Positions 1 to 7,831 of a stretch of DNA of 11,445 nucleotides are shown here, in pieces. Position 1 is the stretch's first letter; each line of letters begins with the position of its first letter. Under the pieces are notes generated by a model. The model saw only the letters and a list, made by a program, of their open reading frames with translations. It had not been told where the DNA came from and made no database searches. The stretch is taken from positions 1 through 11,445 of the forward strand of contig DEFA01000027.1 of NCBI GenBank assembly GCA_002350525.1, read 5' to 3'. The translations under genes were made by a program, and so were the position numbers. This DNA comes from Lachnospiraceae bacterium UBA2864. Lineage in GTDB: Bacteria; Bacillota; Clostridia; Lachnospirales; Lachnospiraceae.

Positions 1-119
1 GAAAGTGGTGGGAGTATGTCACTTGTTATATTGTATCTGTAAGCAGTATAATATGGGCTGTCAGATTCAAAAAAGATTATAAATTGAGAATTTATGAGTT
101 AGGATATCGTAATGTTTAA
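1..119 (+). CDS. Possible 3' end of an upstream gene (partial)
   Basis: Reading from base 3, one frame stays open for 38 codons and stops with TAA at 117-119, overlapping the first 8 bases of the ABC transporter gene. The encoded tail has a hydrophobic stretch rich in V, I, S and W (about residues 5-20), then a basic end (RFKKDYK), as in the last membrane helix and cytoplasmic tail of a membrane protein. Codon choice (AGA, ATA, GGA, TAT) matches the window. I do not recognise the family, and 38 open codons can arise by chance. If real, it is probably translationally coupled to the exporter operon. The other two forward frames stop at 42 and 82. Confidence 0.35.
   Translation, partial: KWWEYVTCYIVSVSSIIWAVRFKKDYKLRIYELGYRNV
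23..52 (+). promoter_or_regulatory. Candidate sigma-A promoter for the ABC exporter operon
   Basis: A -35-like TTGTTA (23-28, four of six matches to TTGACA) is followed after 18 bp by a perfect TATAAT (47-52). Transcription would start near 59-60, giving a leader of about 50 nt. It lies inside the possible upstream partial frame, so it could be an internal promoter, or evidence that the upstream frame is not real. Confidence 0.5.
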
Positions 120-1863
120 GATAATAGGATTTATAAAGAATAACAGGCTGCAGGCAGTTCTTGCGCCGCTTTTTAAGATGCTTGAGGCTACATTTGAACT
201 GTTTGTACCTATAGTTGTAGCAAAGATGATTGATAACGGTATAAGGCAGGGAAATCTGAATTATACTTTTAAGATGGGCGGGATACTGGTCCTTCTTGCA
301 GTAGTAGGTCTGACCTTTTCGGTAACCGCTCAGTACTTCTCGGCAGTTGCCGCAATCGGTGTCGGAAAGAGCCTCAGAGCTTCTCTTTTCAGACATATCG
401 AGAGTCTGTCATATAAGGAGATAGATGAAGCAGGTGCATCAACACTTATAACCAGAATGACAAGCGATGTTAATCAGGTTCAGACCGGTGTTAACATGAT
501 GCTTCGTCTGTTCCTCAGATCTCCTTTCGTTGTATTCGGTGCCCTTATCATGGCGTTTACCGTAAATGTTAAGATGGCACTTCTGTTCTGTATCGTACTT
601 CCTCTTCTTATAGTTGTTGTAAGTATAGTAACCTACGGATCACTCCCTCTGTATAAGAAGGTCCAGTCAAAGCTGGACAGAGTAACACTTCTTACAAGAG
701 AGAGCCTTGTTGGCGTGAGAGTAGTACGTGCCTTTAACAGACAGGAGAAGGAGAAGCAGGAGTTCGGTGAAGCTTCAGAAGGACTTCGTCAAGAGCAGAT
801 TACCGTAGGAAGATTATCCGCACTTATGAACCCGGTTACTCTTGTAATAGTTAATCTCGGTATTGCGGCTATAATCTATAAGGGTGGTCTCAAAGTTGAG
901 ACTGGAAATCTTACTCAGGGTGAGATAGTTGCGCTTGTTAATCTTATGTCCCAGATACTGGTAGAGCTTGTTAAGCTTGCCAATCTTATAATTACCATGA
1001 CCAAAGCCGTTGCCTGTGCAAACAGAGTTACGGATGTACTTAATATGAAGTCTTCTCTTGAGTTTAAGAAAGTATATTCGGATACTTCTGATTCAACCAC
1101 CAAAGCAGATGCACCGAGAGTTGAGTTCCGTGATGTATCTCTTAACTATAACGGGAGCGGAGATAATTCTCTGGATGATATATCCTTCACGGCAAGTGTC
1201 GGCGATACGATCGGTATAATCGGTGGTACAGGTTCGGGTAAAAGCTCCCTTATCAATCTTATTCCGAGATTCTATGATGCCACAGGAGGTACCGTACTGA
1301 TCGACGGAAAAGATGTTAAGGATTACGGTAAAGAAGAACTAAGAAGAAAGATAGGTGTGGTTCCACAGAAGGCAGTTCTCTTTAAGGGGACGGTTGCCGA
1401 TAATGTGAGATGGGGCAACAAAGAAGCTTCCGATGAAGAAGTGAAGAGGGCACTTGATACAGCTCAGGCTCTTTCTTTTATTGAAGAGAAGGAAGGCGGT
1501 ATAAACTTTAAGCTGAATCAGGGAGCCAGGAATCTCTCAGGCGGACAGAAGCAGAGAGTGACCATAGCAAGAGCACTCGTAAGACATCCTGATATACTTA
1601 TACTTGATGACAGTTCATCAGCACTCGATTATGCTACTGATGCGGCTCTCAGAACCGCAATCAGAAATTTTACAGAAGGTATGACTGTCTTTATCGTGTC
1701 TCAGAGAGCGTCTTCCATAATGCATGCCGATAAGATAATAGTTCTGGATGACGGGCGTATTGCCGGAATCGGTACTCATGACGAGTTACTTGAATCCTGC
1801 AATATATATCAGGAGATATGCCACTCCCAGATGGGCATAGAGATAGAGGAGGTGGCATCATGA
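112..1863 (+). CDS. ABC exporter half-transporter, degenerate-site subunit (BmrC/TM287-like)
   Basis: This 583-aa protein has an N-terminal exporter membrane domain (about residues 10-310, hydrophobic helices around 15-37, 53-75, 135-176 and 240-290) and a C-terminal nucleotide-binding domain. Visible motifs are Walker A GGTGSGKS (371-378), Q-loop Q419, signature LSGGQ (475-479), Walker B ILILDD (495-500) and D-loop SALD (503-506). The catalytic Glu after Walker B is Asp (D500) and the switch His is Gln (Q531, in VSQRAS). Both are hallmarks of the non-hydrolysing half of heterodimeric exporters such as BmrC and TM287. The start is supported by AGGA (101-104), 7 bases upstream. The stop overlaps the next gene's ATG, so the two subunits are probably made together. 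Substrate is unknown: multidrug, lipid or peptide efflux are all possible. Confidence 0.93.
   Translation: MFKIIGFIKNNRLQAVLAPLFKMLEATFELFVPIVVAKMIDNGIRQGNLNYTFKMGGILVLLAVVGLTFSVTAQYFSAVAAIGVGKSLRASLFRHIESLSYKEIDEAGASTLITRMTSDVNQVQTGVNMMLRLFLRSPFVVFGALIMAFTVNVKMALLFCIVLPLLIVVVSIVTYGSLPLYKKVQSKLDRVTLLTRESLVGVRVVRAFNRQEKEKQEFGEASEGLRQEQITVGRLSALMNPVTLVIVNLGIAAIIYKGGLKVETGNLTQGEIVALVNLMSQILVELVKLANLIITMTKAVACANRVTDVLNMKSSLEFKKVYSDTSDSTTKADAPRVEFRDVSLNYNGSGDNSLDDISFTASVGDTIGIIGGTGSGKSSLINLIPRFYDATGGTVLIDGKDVKDYGKEELRRKIGVVPQKAVLFKGTVADNVRWGNKEASDEEVKRALDTAQALSFIEEKEGGINFKLNQGARNLSGGQKQRVTIARALVRHPDILILDDSSSALDYATDAALRTAIRNFTEGMTVFIVSQRASSIMHADKIIVLDDGRIAGIGTHDELLESCNIYQEICHSQMGIEIEEVAS
1847..1852 (+). 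promoter_or_regulatory. Ribosome binding site that fixes the start of the second ABC gene
   Basis: A perfect AGGAGG lies 7 bases before ATG 1860. It selects that start over the in-frame ATG at 1818, which lies inside the first ABC gene and would add 14 non-family residues. Confidence 0.9.
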
Positions 1864-3587
1864 AAGCAACTTATAAGAGAATCCTGAAATGTATCAGAAA
1901 ATATATGTTTTTCGTTATTCTGTCGCTTGTTATGGCAGCGATAACGGTTATCATGCAGCTTTATCTGCCGATTCTGGCAGGTCGTGCCATCGACTATATA
2001 GTAGGGCCGGGAGAATGCGATATGGCCGCTGTGGGATATGTGCTGAAGCAGGTTGTTATAGTTATAGCCATCGCTGCGGCATCTCAGTGGATCATGAATC
2101 TGCTGAATAACAAGATCACTTATAACATAGTTCGTGATATCAGAACACAGGCATATAATCATATGGAGAGTCTGCCTCTTTCCTATATAGACGGCAAGAG
2201 TAACGGAGATGTTGTATCAAGGATAGTTTCCGATATCGATCAGTTTGCTGATGGCCTTCTTATGGGCTTCCAGCAGCTTTTCACGGGAATTATAACTATT
2301 CTCGGAACGCTTATCTTCATGTTCTCCGTAAATGTACGTATAAGCCTTGTTGTAGTCTTACTGACACCGCTGTCGCTTATCTTTGCATCACAGCTTGCTA
2401 AGAAGACCTTCAACATGTTTAAGAAACAGTCGGAAGCCAGAGGAGAGATGACAGGTCTTGTAGATGAAATGATCGGCAACCAGAAGATTGTCCAGGCATT
2501 TTCATATGAAGAAGAGGCCGGAAAGAGATTTGATGAGATCAATGAAGAACTCTCGAAAGCGACTCTTAAGGCTACATTTTTCTCCTCCCTTACCAATCCG
2601 GGTACAAGATTTGTTAATAATATCGTATATGCGGGAGTTGGTATAGTAGGTGCTTTTTCCGTAATAAGAGGAGGACTTACGGTAGGTCAGCTCACTGTAT
2701 TCCTCAGCTATGCTACACAGTATGCTAAGCCTTTCAATGAGATATCGGGTGTTATGACCGAGCTTCAGAATGCGGTGGCATGTGCGGGCAGAGTATTTGA
2801 GATGATAGATGAGAAGCCTGAGCCGTCAGACGAGAATAACGAAGAGCTTGCAAATGTTAAGGGCGAGGTTAAGATTGATTCGGTATTCTTCTCCTATGTT
2901 CCTGATAAGAAGCTTATCACAGACTTTAACCTTAAGGTTGAACCGGGTAAGAGAGTGGCTATAGTAGGCCCTACAGGCTGCGGAAAGAGTACTGTCATCA
3001 ATCTGCTTATGAGATTTTACGATGTCAATAAGGGGGCCATCTCTGTTGACGGAAAAGATATAAGAAATGTAACCAGAAAGAGCCTCAGAGAGAACTACGG
3101 AATGGTTCTTCAGGATACCTGGCTTAGAACCGGTACGGTAAGAGAAAATATAGCTTACGGAAAACCTGATGCTACGGATGAGGAGATTATCGCTGCAGCA
3201 AAGCTTACGCATGCGCACAGTTTTATCAGACGTCTTCCTAAGGGATATGATACAGTACTTACCGAGGACGGAGGTATGCTGTCTCAGGGACAGAAGCAGC
3301 TACTCTGTATTACGAGAGTTATGCTGAGTCTTCCGCCTATGCTCATCCTTGATGAGGCAACATCTTCCATAGATACCCGAACGGAGATAAGGATTCAGAA
3401 GACATTCGCCAAGATGATGGCGGGGCGTACAAGCTTTATCGTAGCCCACAGACTGTCTACCATTCAGAGCGCGGACTTAATCCTTGTTATGAAGGATGGA
3501 AATATCATAGAGCAGGGTACGCATACGGAACTTCTGGAGAAGAACGGTTTCTATGCAGAGCTTTATAATGCACAGTATGCAAACTGA
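1860..3587 (+). CDS. ABC exporter half-transporter, catalytic subunit (BmrD/TM288-like)
   Basis: This 575-aa protein has the same exporter layout: membrane domain about 15-310 and nucleotide-binding domain about 335-575. Motifs are Walker A GPTGCGKS (370-377), Q-loop Q418, Walker B LILDE with catalytic E499, and switch His H530 (VAHRLST). The signature is LSQGQ (474-478) instead of LSGGQ. Paired with the upstream subunit, the site built from this Walker A/B/His and the partner's LSGGQ should hydrolyse ATP, while the opposite site (D500, Q531 plus LSQGQ) should be degenerate. This is the known heterodimeric exporter arrangement. The start at 1860 gives an ATGA overlap with the upstream stop and a perfect Shine-Dalgarno. 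Substrate cannot be read from the sequence; no transcription-factor gene is visible beside it. Confidence 0.93.
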   Translation: MKATYKRILKCIRKYMFFVILSLVMAAITVIMQLYLPILAGRAIDYIVGPGECDMAAVGYVLKQVVIVIAIAAASQWIMNLLNNKITYNIVRDIRTQAYNHMESLPLSYIDGKSNGDVVSRIVSDIDQFADGLLMGFQQLFTGIITILGTLIFMFSVNVRISLVVVLLTPLSLIFASQLAKKTFNMFKKQSEARGEMTGLVDEMIGNQKIVQAFSYEEEAGKRFDEINEELSKATLKATFFSSLTNPGTRFVNNIVYAGVGIVGAFSVIRGGLTVGQLTVFLSYATQYAKPFNEISGVMTELQNAVACAGRVFEMIDEKPEPSDENNEELANVKGEVKIDSVFFSYVPDKKLITDFNLKVEPGKRVAIVGPTGCGKSTVINLLMRFYDVNKGAISVDGKDIRNVTRKSLRENYGMVLQDTWLRTGTVRENIAYGKPDATDEEIIAAAKLTHAHSFIRRLPKGYDTVLTEDGGMLSQGQKQLLCITRVMLSLPPMLILDEATSSIDTRTEIRIQKTFAKMMAGRTSFIVAHRLSTIQSADLILVMKDGNIIEQGTHTELLEKNGFYAELYNAQYAN

Positions 3588-3631
3588 TTCACATCATATA
3601 CAAAACAGAAGATGGTAAAGAGATTATTACT

Positions 3632-4531
3632 ATGAATAAAAAAATAGAACATTTGGGAAGTAAGCTTCTGATCATGCTTGCCGGAATACTCTGGGGATGC
3701 ATGGGACTATTTGTAAGACCGCTTAATGAAAAGGGACTTAATTCCTGGGATATTGTATTTTTAAGGGCGGCTTTAACCGCTGTTTTCATGGCGGTTATCC
3801 TTCTTGTTAAGGACAGGTCGCTTTTCAGGATAAAGCTAAAAGACATATGGTGCTTTATGGGAACGGGATTGCTGAGTATAGTGTTCTTTAATCTTTGTTA
3901 TTTTAAGGAGATTACCATTACATCACTTTCCGTTGCAGCCATTCTTCTTTATACAGCGCCGGCATTTGTTATGGTGATATCGGCATTCTGTTTTAAGGAG
4001 AAACTGACGGGAAGAAAGGTACTGGCACTTATACTTGCATTTGCGGGACTTATCTTTGTTACAGGTGTATTGGGAGGAGGAGAAAAGCTGACTGCCCGTA
4101 TGATCCTTATCGGATTGGGTGCGGGACTGGGTTATGCTCTTTATTCCATATTCGGAAGATATGCACTCGAAAGAGGATACAACAGTTTTACTATAAGCTT
4201 TTACACATTTGTATTTGCTGTTTTGGGAACAGTATTTTTTGCACATCCCGGAAATGTTTTTTCTGTTGTGACAGCTAATGCACACAGTTTATTCCTTTCG
4301 GTAATATTTGTTCTTATATCAACTGTAATCCCTTATCTCGTATATACAATAGGATTGAAATCTGTTGAGAACGGTCAGGCTTCCATAATCGCTTCAATAG
4401 AACCGGTGGTTGCAACTCTTAATGGGATCATCTGGTTTTCCGAGAAAATGACATTCGGAGTTGTTATCGGTATAATCCTCGTTCTTTCGGGAATAATCCT
4501 AAGTAACATTAAAAGTAAAGAGTTATCATAA
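3632..4531 (+). CDS. EamA/DMT-family transporter, 10 membrane helices
   Basis: This 299-aa, almost wholly hydrophobic protein is built as two EamA repeats (about residues 12-143 and 157-292), the usual length and layout of 10-TMS drug/metabolite transporters. Typical stretches are ILWGCMGLF in helix 1, LLYTAPAFVMV plus FKEKLTGRK at the end of repeat 1, and ASIEPVVATLNGIIWFSEKMT near the end of repeat 2. Members move amino acids, nucleosides, small metabolites or drugs across the inner membrane; this substrate is unknown. A modest ribosome site (AAAGAGA, 3617-3623) precedes ATG. It starts 44 bp after the ABC pair, with no terminator or promoter seen between, so read-through from the exporter operon is likely. 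Confidence 0.88.
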   Translation: MNKKIEHLGSKLLIMLAGILWGCMGLFVRPLNEKGLNSWDIVFLRAALTAVFMAVILLVKDRSLFRIKLKDIWCFMGTGLLSIVFFNLCYFKEITITSLSVAAILLYTAPAFVMVISAFCFKEKLTGRKVLALILAFAGLIFVTGVLGGGEKLTARMILIGLGAGLGYALYSIFGRYALERGYNSFTISFYTFVFAVLGTVFFAHPGNVFSVVTANAHSLFLSVIFVLISTVIPYLVYTIGLKSVENGQASIIASIEPVVATLNGIIWFSEKMTFGVVIGIILVLSGIILSNIKSKELS

Positions 4532-4534
4532 TTA

Positions 4535-4565
4535 TTAAGATTTTATTAATGGATTGTGATATAAT
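4535..4565 (+). promoter_or_regulatory. Extended -10 promoter for the GGDEF-EAL gene
   Basis: TGATATAAT (4557-4565) is a TGn-TATAAT extended -10 element. The best -35-like hexamer is TTAAGA (4535-4540) at a long 19-bp spacing, so the extended -10 probably carries the recognition. The start would fall near 4572, about 30 nt before the ATG. No clear intrinsic terminator separates it from the DMT gene upstream. Confidence 0.55.
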
Positions 4566-4600
4566 ATCCATAACTATTGAAAAATAGGATTGGGTGAGTA

Positions 4601-6331
4601 ATGGGTAAAGAGAAGGATAATAAGAAAAAAATCGATAAGAGTCTGAGAGAGATTCTTATAGGCAAGAGTGTTCCTAAAAGTGCTTACTTTCTGCTTCTTG
4701 TCCTGTATGGTGTAGCTACTATGTTTGTGGTAAGGAGTACGGGAGCTGTCGGTACGATAAGAATCTTCGGTCTTGAAGTCCCGAAGCTGGCATTTACGGG
4801 CGTTTATTCGTCACTGGCCAATATGTGTGTTATATTTTTGGTCGTTCTTTTTCGTAAGACGGGATATATTACGGCGATGATCATTCTTATATCACAGATT
4901 CCGTCCATTTTTATAAGAACATTGAAGTTTAATACTGTTTCGAGTATTCCGGGATTTTTTACAGATATACTTACAATGCTCGCCATTACGGCGGTATTTA
5001 TAAACAACAGAAGAAGTGAAAAATATCAGAAAAGTATACGTGATCAGGCTGTGACAGACGGACTTACGGGACTTCCCAACAGATTCGCCTGTGAGCAGTA
5101 CGTTCAGAGTCTTGCGAGACGTTCGGACCGGTTTGCGGTCGTATCTGTTAATCTAAGTAATTTTAAGAACATTAACGATACTATGGGTCATGATACCGGA
5201 GACAAGATGCTTATAAGGATTGCAGAACGCTGGAAAAAACTGGCGGAATCCGGAAAGACAGGAACGGAGGACTTTGTTTCCCGTCTGGTGGGTGATGAAT
5301 ATGCAATCATAATCCGTGAATTTGAATCCGAGGAAAAAATTTCTGATGTTATACAGGCATATAAAAAAGAACTCGAGAGAAAGCTCACCATAGATGATTG
5401 TGATTACTACATGTCGGCATGTTTCGGTTATGCAGTATTTCCGCAGGATGCGGTAAATGACCATTCGCTCCTTGGATGTGCTGATGCGGCTATGCAGGTT
5501 GCAAAAAGTGAGAGCAATACGCAGAATCTGATTCGTTTTAAACCGGAATATATTAATACGGAGAAGAGTCTTGAGATAGAGCGCGAGATCAGAAATGCAC
5601 TTGAGAATGACAGTATTCTGTACAACCTTCAGCCACAGTTTGATATGGATCATAAGTTGAGAGGTTTTGAAGCACTTGCTCGTATGAAAGATTCAGACGG
5701 AAACAGTATAAGTCCTGCTGAGTTTATCCCTGTTGCCGAGAAGTTCGGACTGATAGATAAAGTCGATACATCCGTATTCAGAAATGCCATAGGGTTTCTT
5801 GAGAAGATGATCCACGAGAATAATGCTGACTTTATATTAAGTGTAAATGTCTCGGTAAGACATCTGATGAAGAATAACTTTATTGAAGAGATTAAAGGGA
5901 TTCTTGACAGGTATGATGTACCCCCGGATCATATAGAGATAGAGATTACGGAATCCATAATGATCGATTCTGTTGAGAAGGCTCTTCAGCGTATAGGAGA
6001 TATCAAGGCTATGGGAATGAAGGTTGCTATTGACGATTTCGGTACAGGATATTCGTCGCTCAGCTATCTTAACAGCTTTCCGGCAGATCTTCTTAAGATA
6101 GATAAGACATTTATCGATGTTATGAATTCCTCTGATTCTTCGAGACAGTATGTGGCTACGATCATTTCCATCGGACACATTCTGAATCTTGAGGTTATAT
6201 CGGAAGGAGTTGAAGATCCTGATCAGATTGAAACCCTTAAGAAAATCGGTTGTGATTATATTCAGGGTTATATCTGGGGTAAGCCGCTATCTCCGGAAGA
6301 AGCCGGGGTATTGGTTAAAAAGAATATATAA
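4601..6331 (+). CDS. Membrane GGDEF-EAL protein: predicted c-di-GMP phosphodiesterase with a degenerate cyclase domain
   Basis: This 576-aa protein has four predicted membrane helices (about 27-44, 63-84, 88-106, 118-135), a GGDEF domain (about 145-315) and an EAL domain (about 325-575). The GGDEF part keeps DGLTGLPNRF, N192 and D201 (guanine contacts), but the signature is VGDEY (230-234). The first metal-binding Asp is N184, and the RxxD inhibitory site is GTED (221-224). Diguanylate cyclase activity is therefore doubtful. The EAL part has every catalytic position: E357 (EAL), N416, E448, E451, D478-D479 (DDFGTGYSS), K499, E535 (EGVE) and Q555 (QGY). Expected reaction: hydrolysis of c-di-GMP to pGpG at the inner membrane face. 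The N-terminal helices may sense a signal; no named sensory domain is recognised. A short GGTGA lies just before ATG, with AGGA farther upstream. Confidence 0.93.
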   Translation: MGKEKDNKKKIDKSLREILIGKSVPKSAYFLLLVLYGVATMFVVRSTGAVGTIRIFGLEVPKLAFTGVYSSLANMCVIFLVVLFRKTGYITAMIILISQIPSIFIRTLKFNTVSSIPGFFTDILTMLAITAVFINNRRSEKYQKSIRDQAVTDGLTGLPNRFACEQYVQSLARRSDRFAVVSVNLSNFKNINDTMGHDTGDKMLIRIAERWKKLAESGKTGTEDFVSRLVGDEYAIIIREFESEEKISDVIQAYKKELERKLTIDDCDYYMSACFGYAVFPQDAVNDHSLLGCADAAMQVAKSESNTQNLIRFKPEYINTEKSLEIEREIRNALENDSILYNLQPQFDMDHKLRGFEALARMKDSDGNSISPAEFIPVAEKFGLIDKVDTSVFRNAIGFLEKMIHENNADFILSVNVSVRHLMKNNFIEEIKGILDRYDVPPDHIEIEITESIMIDSVEKALQRIGDIKAMGMKVAIDDFGTGYSSLSYLNSFPADLLKIDKTFIDVMNSSDSSRQYVATIISIGHILNLEVISEGVEDPDQIETLKKIGCDYIQGYIWGKPLSPEEAGVLVKKNI

Positions 6332-6341
6332 GAGTGACCAG

Positions 6342-6390
6342 AGAGGGCCGGAACTCATGGCGGAGATGCCACGGGTCTGACCCTCTTTTA
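6342..6390 (+). terminator. Hairpin in the gap after the EAL gene: weak terminator or structured RNA
   Basis: AGAGGG (6342-6347) pairs with CCCTCT (6381-6386), followed by TTTTA. Inside, CCG (6348-6350) can pair with CGG (6372-6374), and TGGC/GCCA form a small hairpin with loop GGAGAT. The long interior and short T run make it a poor plain terminator. It may attenuate or protect the transcript between the EAL gene and the downstream pair. It does not match a c-di-GMP riboswitch or another class I can recall. Confidence 0.35.
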
Positions 6391-6401
6391 GAAGAAAAAG
6401 T

Positions 6402-6408
6402 AAAGGGA
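6402..6408 (+). promoter_or_regulatory. Ribosome binding site that decides the start of the small gene
   Basis: AAAGGGA lies 6 bases before ATG 6415. It favours that start over the in-frame ATG at 6334, which has no such site and whose first 27 codons run through the hairpin. Confidence 0.65.
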
Positions 6409-6414
6409 CACAAT

Positions 6415-6702
6415 ATGGACGTTGGTGAAACACTTGAAAACTTAAAGAGTATGGCGGTCAGAGATGAAAAGCTCAGAAAAAGGCTTATTGCGACGAAGGA
6501 TTCCGCTAATCCTGTTACTGAATTCTGTGCGATAAGTACCGAGGCAGGACTTCCCTTATACAATATGGATCTTATAGCATACGGAGAGGAGTCCTATGCG
6601 GCTATGAGGAGAAGTACGAACGGAGGCGGAGAAAATTCACCGCTTCTAAGATGGGAAGATGATGCGTATGAACTTTTTATAGCGGAGATAGAGAAGATTT
6701 AG
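6415..6702 (+). CDS. Small Nif11-leader-like protein with STNGGG motif
   Basis: This 95-aa protein has no membrane segment or signal peptide. The N-terminal half (about 5-58) reads like the Nif11 leader domain: ETLENLKSMAVRDEKLRKRL, then a helix with FCAISTEAGL and a polar turn before MDLIAYGEE. Next comes MRRSTNGGG (64-72), a Gly-Gly stretch like those ending double-glycine leaders, and an acidic 23-residue tail with one Trp, one Ser and no Cys. This suggests a peptide precursor or a free-standing relative of such leaders. The tail lacks the Cys/Thr content of lanthipeptide cores, and no modification enzyme is in view, so RiPP status is speculation. The stop is one base before the next gene's ATG, so it is very likely co-translated with the DUF3810 protein. 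Confidence 0.7.
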   Translation: MDVGETLENLKSMAVRDEKLRKRLIATKDSANPVTEFCAISTEAGLPLYNMDLIAYGEESYAAMRRSTNGGGENSPLLRWEDDAYELFIAEIEKI

Positions 6703-6703
6703 T

Positions 6704-7831
6704 ATGGAGAAGAAGTCCAGATACAAAAAAACTATGATCATACTTTTGGGTATTCTACTGGTTTTCCTGATACCGGGCTTTTCGCCGAGCACTTGTGATC
6801 TGTACGCGGATAGAGTTTATCCCGGACTCTGCGATGTTATAACGCGTGTTACATCGCTGATTCCTGTGGCAATCGGTGAGATTATTATGATACTTGGAAT
6901 CTTTACGTCGATCACTGCGGTGATTCTATCGATCCTTCTTATATTTCTGAGGAAGAATAAAGGATTCTTCAGGTTCGCGGTCGGATATTTGAAGGTCTGT
7001 TCGGTGATAATCTTATGTACGGTGATTATATATATTCCAACATGGTATATTCCGTTTCGAGGAACAGTACTCGGAATGGGCAGTCCCAACCTTCGCAAGG
7101 ATTTTACTGATGAGGAGTTGGAAGAGCTGCTCTACTATATAATTGATAACGGTAATGCGGCTGCGGAAGAGATAGAGATAAGTGACGACGGGAAGGTTAT
7201 ATTCAGATCTTCGAATGAGATAGAAAGTATGGCGGCTGATGCCATGGCTCGGCTCGGAGACGAATATACAAGACTTAAGGGCGATTATCCCAAGATAAAG
7301 GTGGCTGTATGTTCGGATATACTCAACCGTATGTATATCGGAGGCTACAATTATCCTTTCACGATGGAACCTACACGCAACAAGTATATCAATCCACTGT
7401 ATCTTGCAATCCTCGATGCACATGAATACGCGCATCATAAAGGATATTATAAGGAAAATGAAGCCAACTTCCTGAGTCAGCTGGCGCTTAGCAGAAGTGA
7501 TGACCCGTATCTCAGGCTTGCCGCATACATGAATATGTACAGCTATGTGTATTCGGATTATATGAGTGCACATAAAGAGCAGTACGGTGACGAAGAAGGT
7601 CCGGGATTCAGTGAACGTGTAAAAAAGATAAATGAAGCGGCCATAGAGGAAGAGAGAATTCTTTATGAGAGCGATGAGCATATAATAGACAGCTTACCGG
7701 TGCTTGACAGATTTATAAAAGAGACTGCTGATGCAGGATGGGATGTCCAGGGTGAAATTCTTCAGGAAAACTCTTATGACGGAGTGGTGCTTCTGCTGCT
7801 TCAATACTATTACGGAGAACTTGACAGATGA
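6704..7831 (+). CDS. DUF3810-family membrane protein, predicted zinc metalloprotease
   Basis: This 375-aa protein has three predicted membrane helices (about 9-26, 52-83, 92-113) and a large soluble part. It carries the DUF3810 pattern: GYNYPFTMEPTRN (214-226), then HEYAH (240-244) and KENEANF (250-256). H240, H244 and E253 fit a zinc site with E241 as catalytic base (HExxH plus a downstream Glu). Function in the family is not established; peptidase activity is inferred from the motif. Topology depends on the helix count and cannot be settled here. It starts one base after the Nif11-like gene and is presumably transcribed with it from the EAL promoter, since no closer promoter is seen. The adjoining small protein is a natural candidate partner or substrate, which is inference only. 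Confidence 0.82.
   Translation: MEKKSRYKKTMIILLGILLVFLIPGFSPSTCDLYADRVYPGLCDVITRVTSLIPVAIGEIIMILGIFTSITAVILSILLIFLRKNKGFFRFAVGYLKVCSVIILCTVIIYIPTWYIPFRGTVLGMGSPNLRKDFTDEELEELLYYIIDNGNAAAEEIEISDDGKVIFRSSNEIESMAADAMARLGDEYTRLKGDYPKIKVAVCSDILNRMYIGGYNYPFTMEPTRNKYINPLYLAILDAHEYAHHKGYYKENEANFLSQLALSRSDDPYLRLAAYMNMYSYVYSDYMSAHKEQYGDEEGPGFSERVKKINEAAIEEERILYESDEHIIDSLPVLDRFIKETADAGWDVQGEILQENSYDGVVLLLLQYYYGELDR

Noticed and set aside
1818..1859. Longer start (ATG 1818) for the second ABC gene
   Set aside because: It lies within the first ABC gene, adds 14 residues not typical of exporters, and ignores the perfect AGGAGG before ATG 1860.
5153..5653. 166-codon minus-strand ORF opposite the GGDEF domain
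   Set aside because: It is a shadow of the GGDEF-EAL gene with no recognisable motif or upstream signals.
6334..6414. Longer start (ATG 6334) for the small Nif11-like protein
   Set aside because: It has no convincing ribosome site, its extra codons run through the hairpin, and the added residues look random. ATG 6415 has AAAGGGA at good spacing.
6332..6414. c-di-GMP riboswitch next to the c-di-GMP enzyme
   Set aside because: The conserved GEMM-type segments I would expect are absent and the element is too short.
7013..7681. 222-codon minus-strand ORF opposite the DUF3810 gene
   Set aside because: Its composition is odd, and the + strand frame carries clear family motifs; it is a shadow frame.
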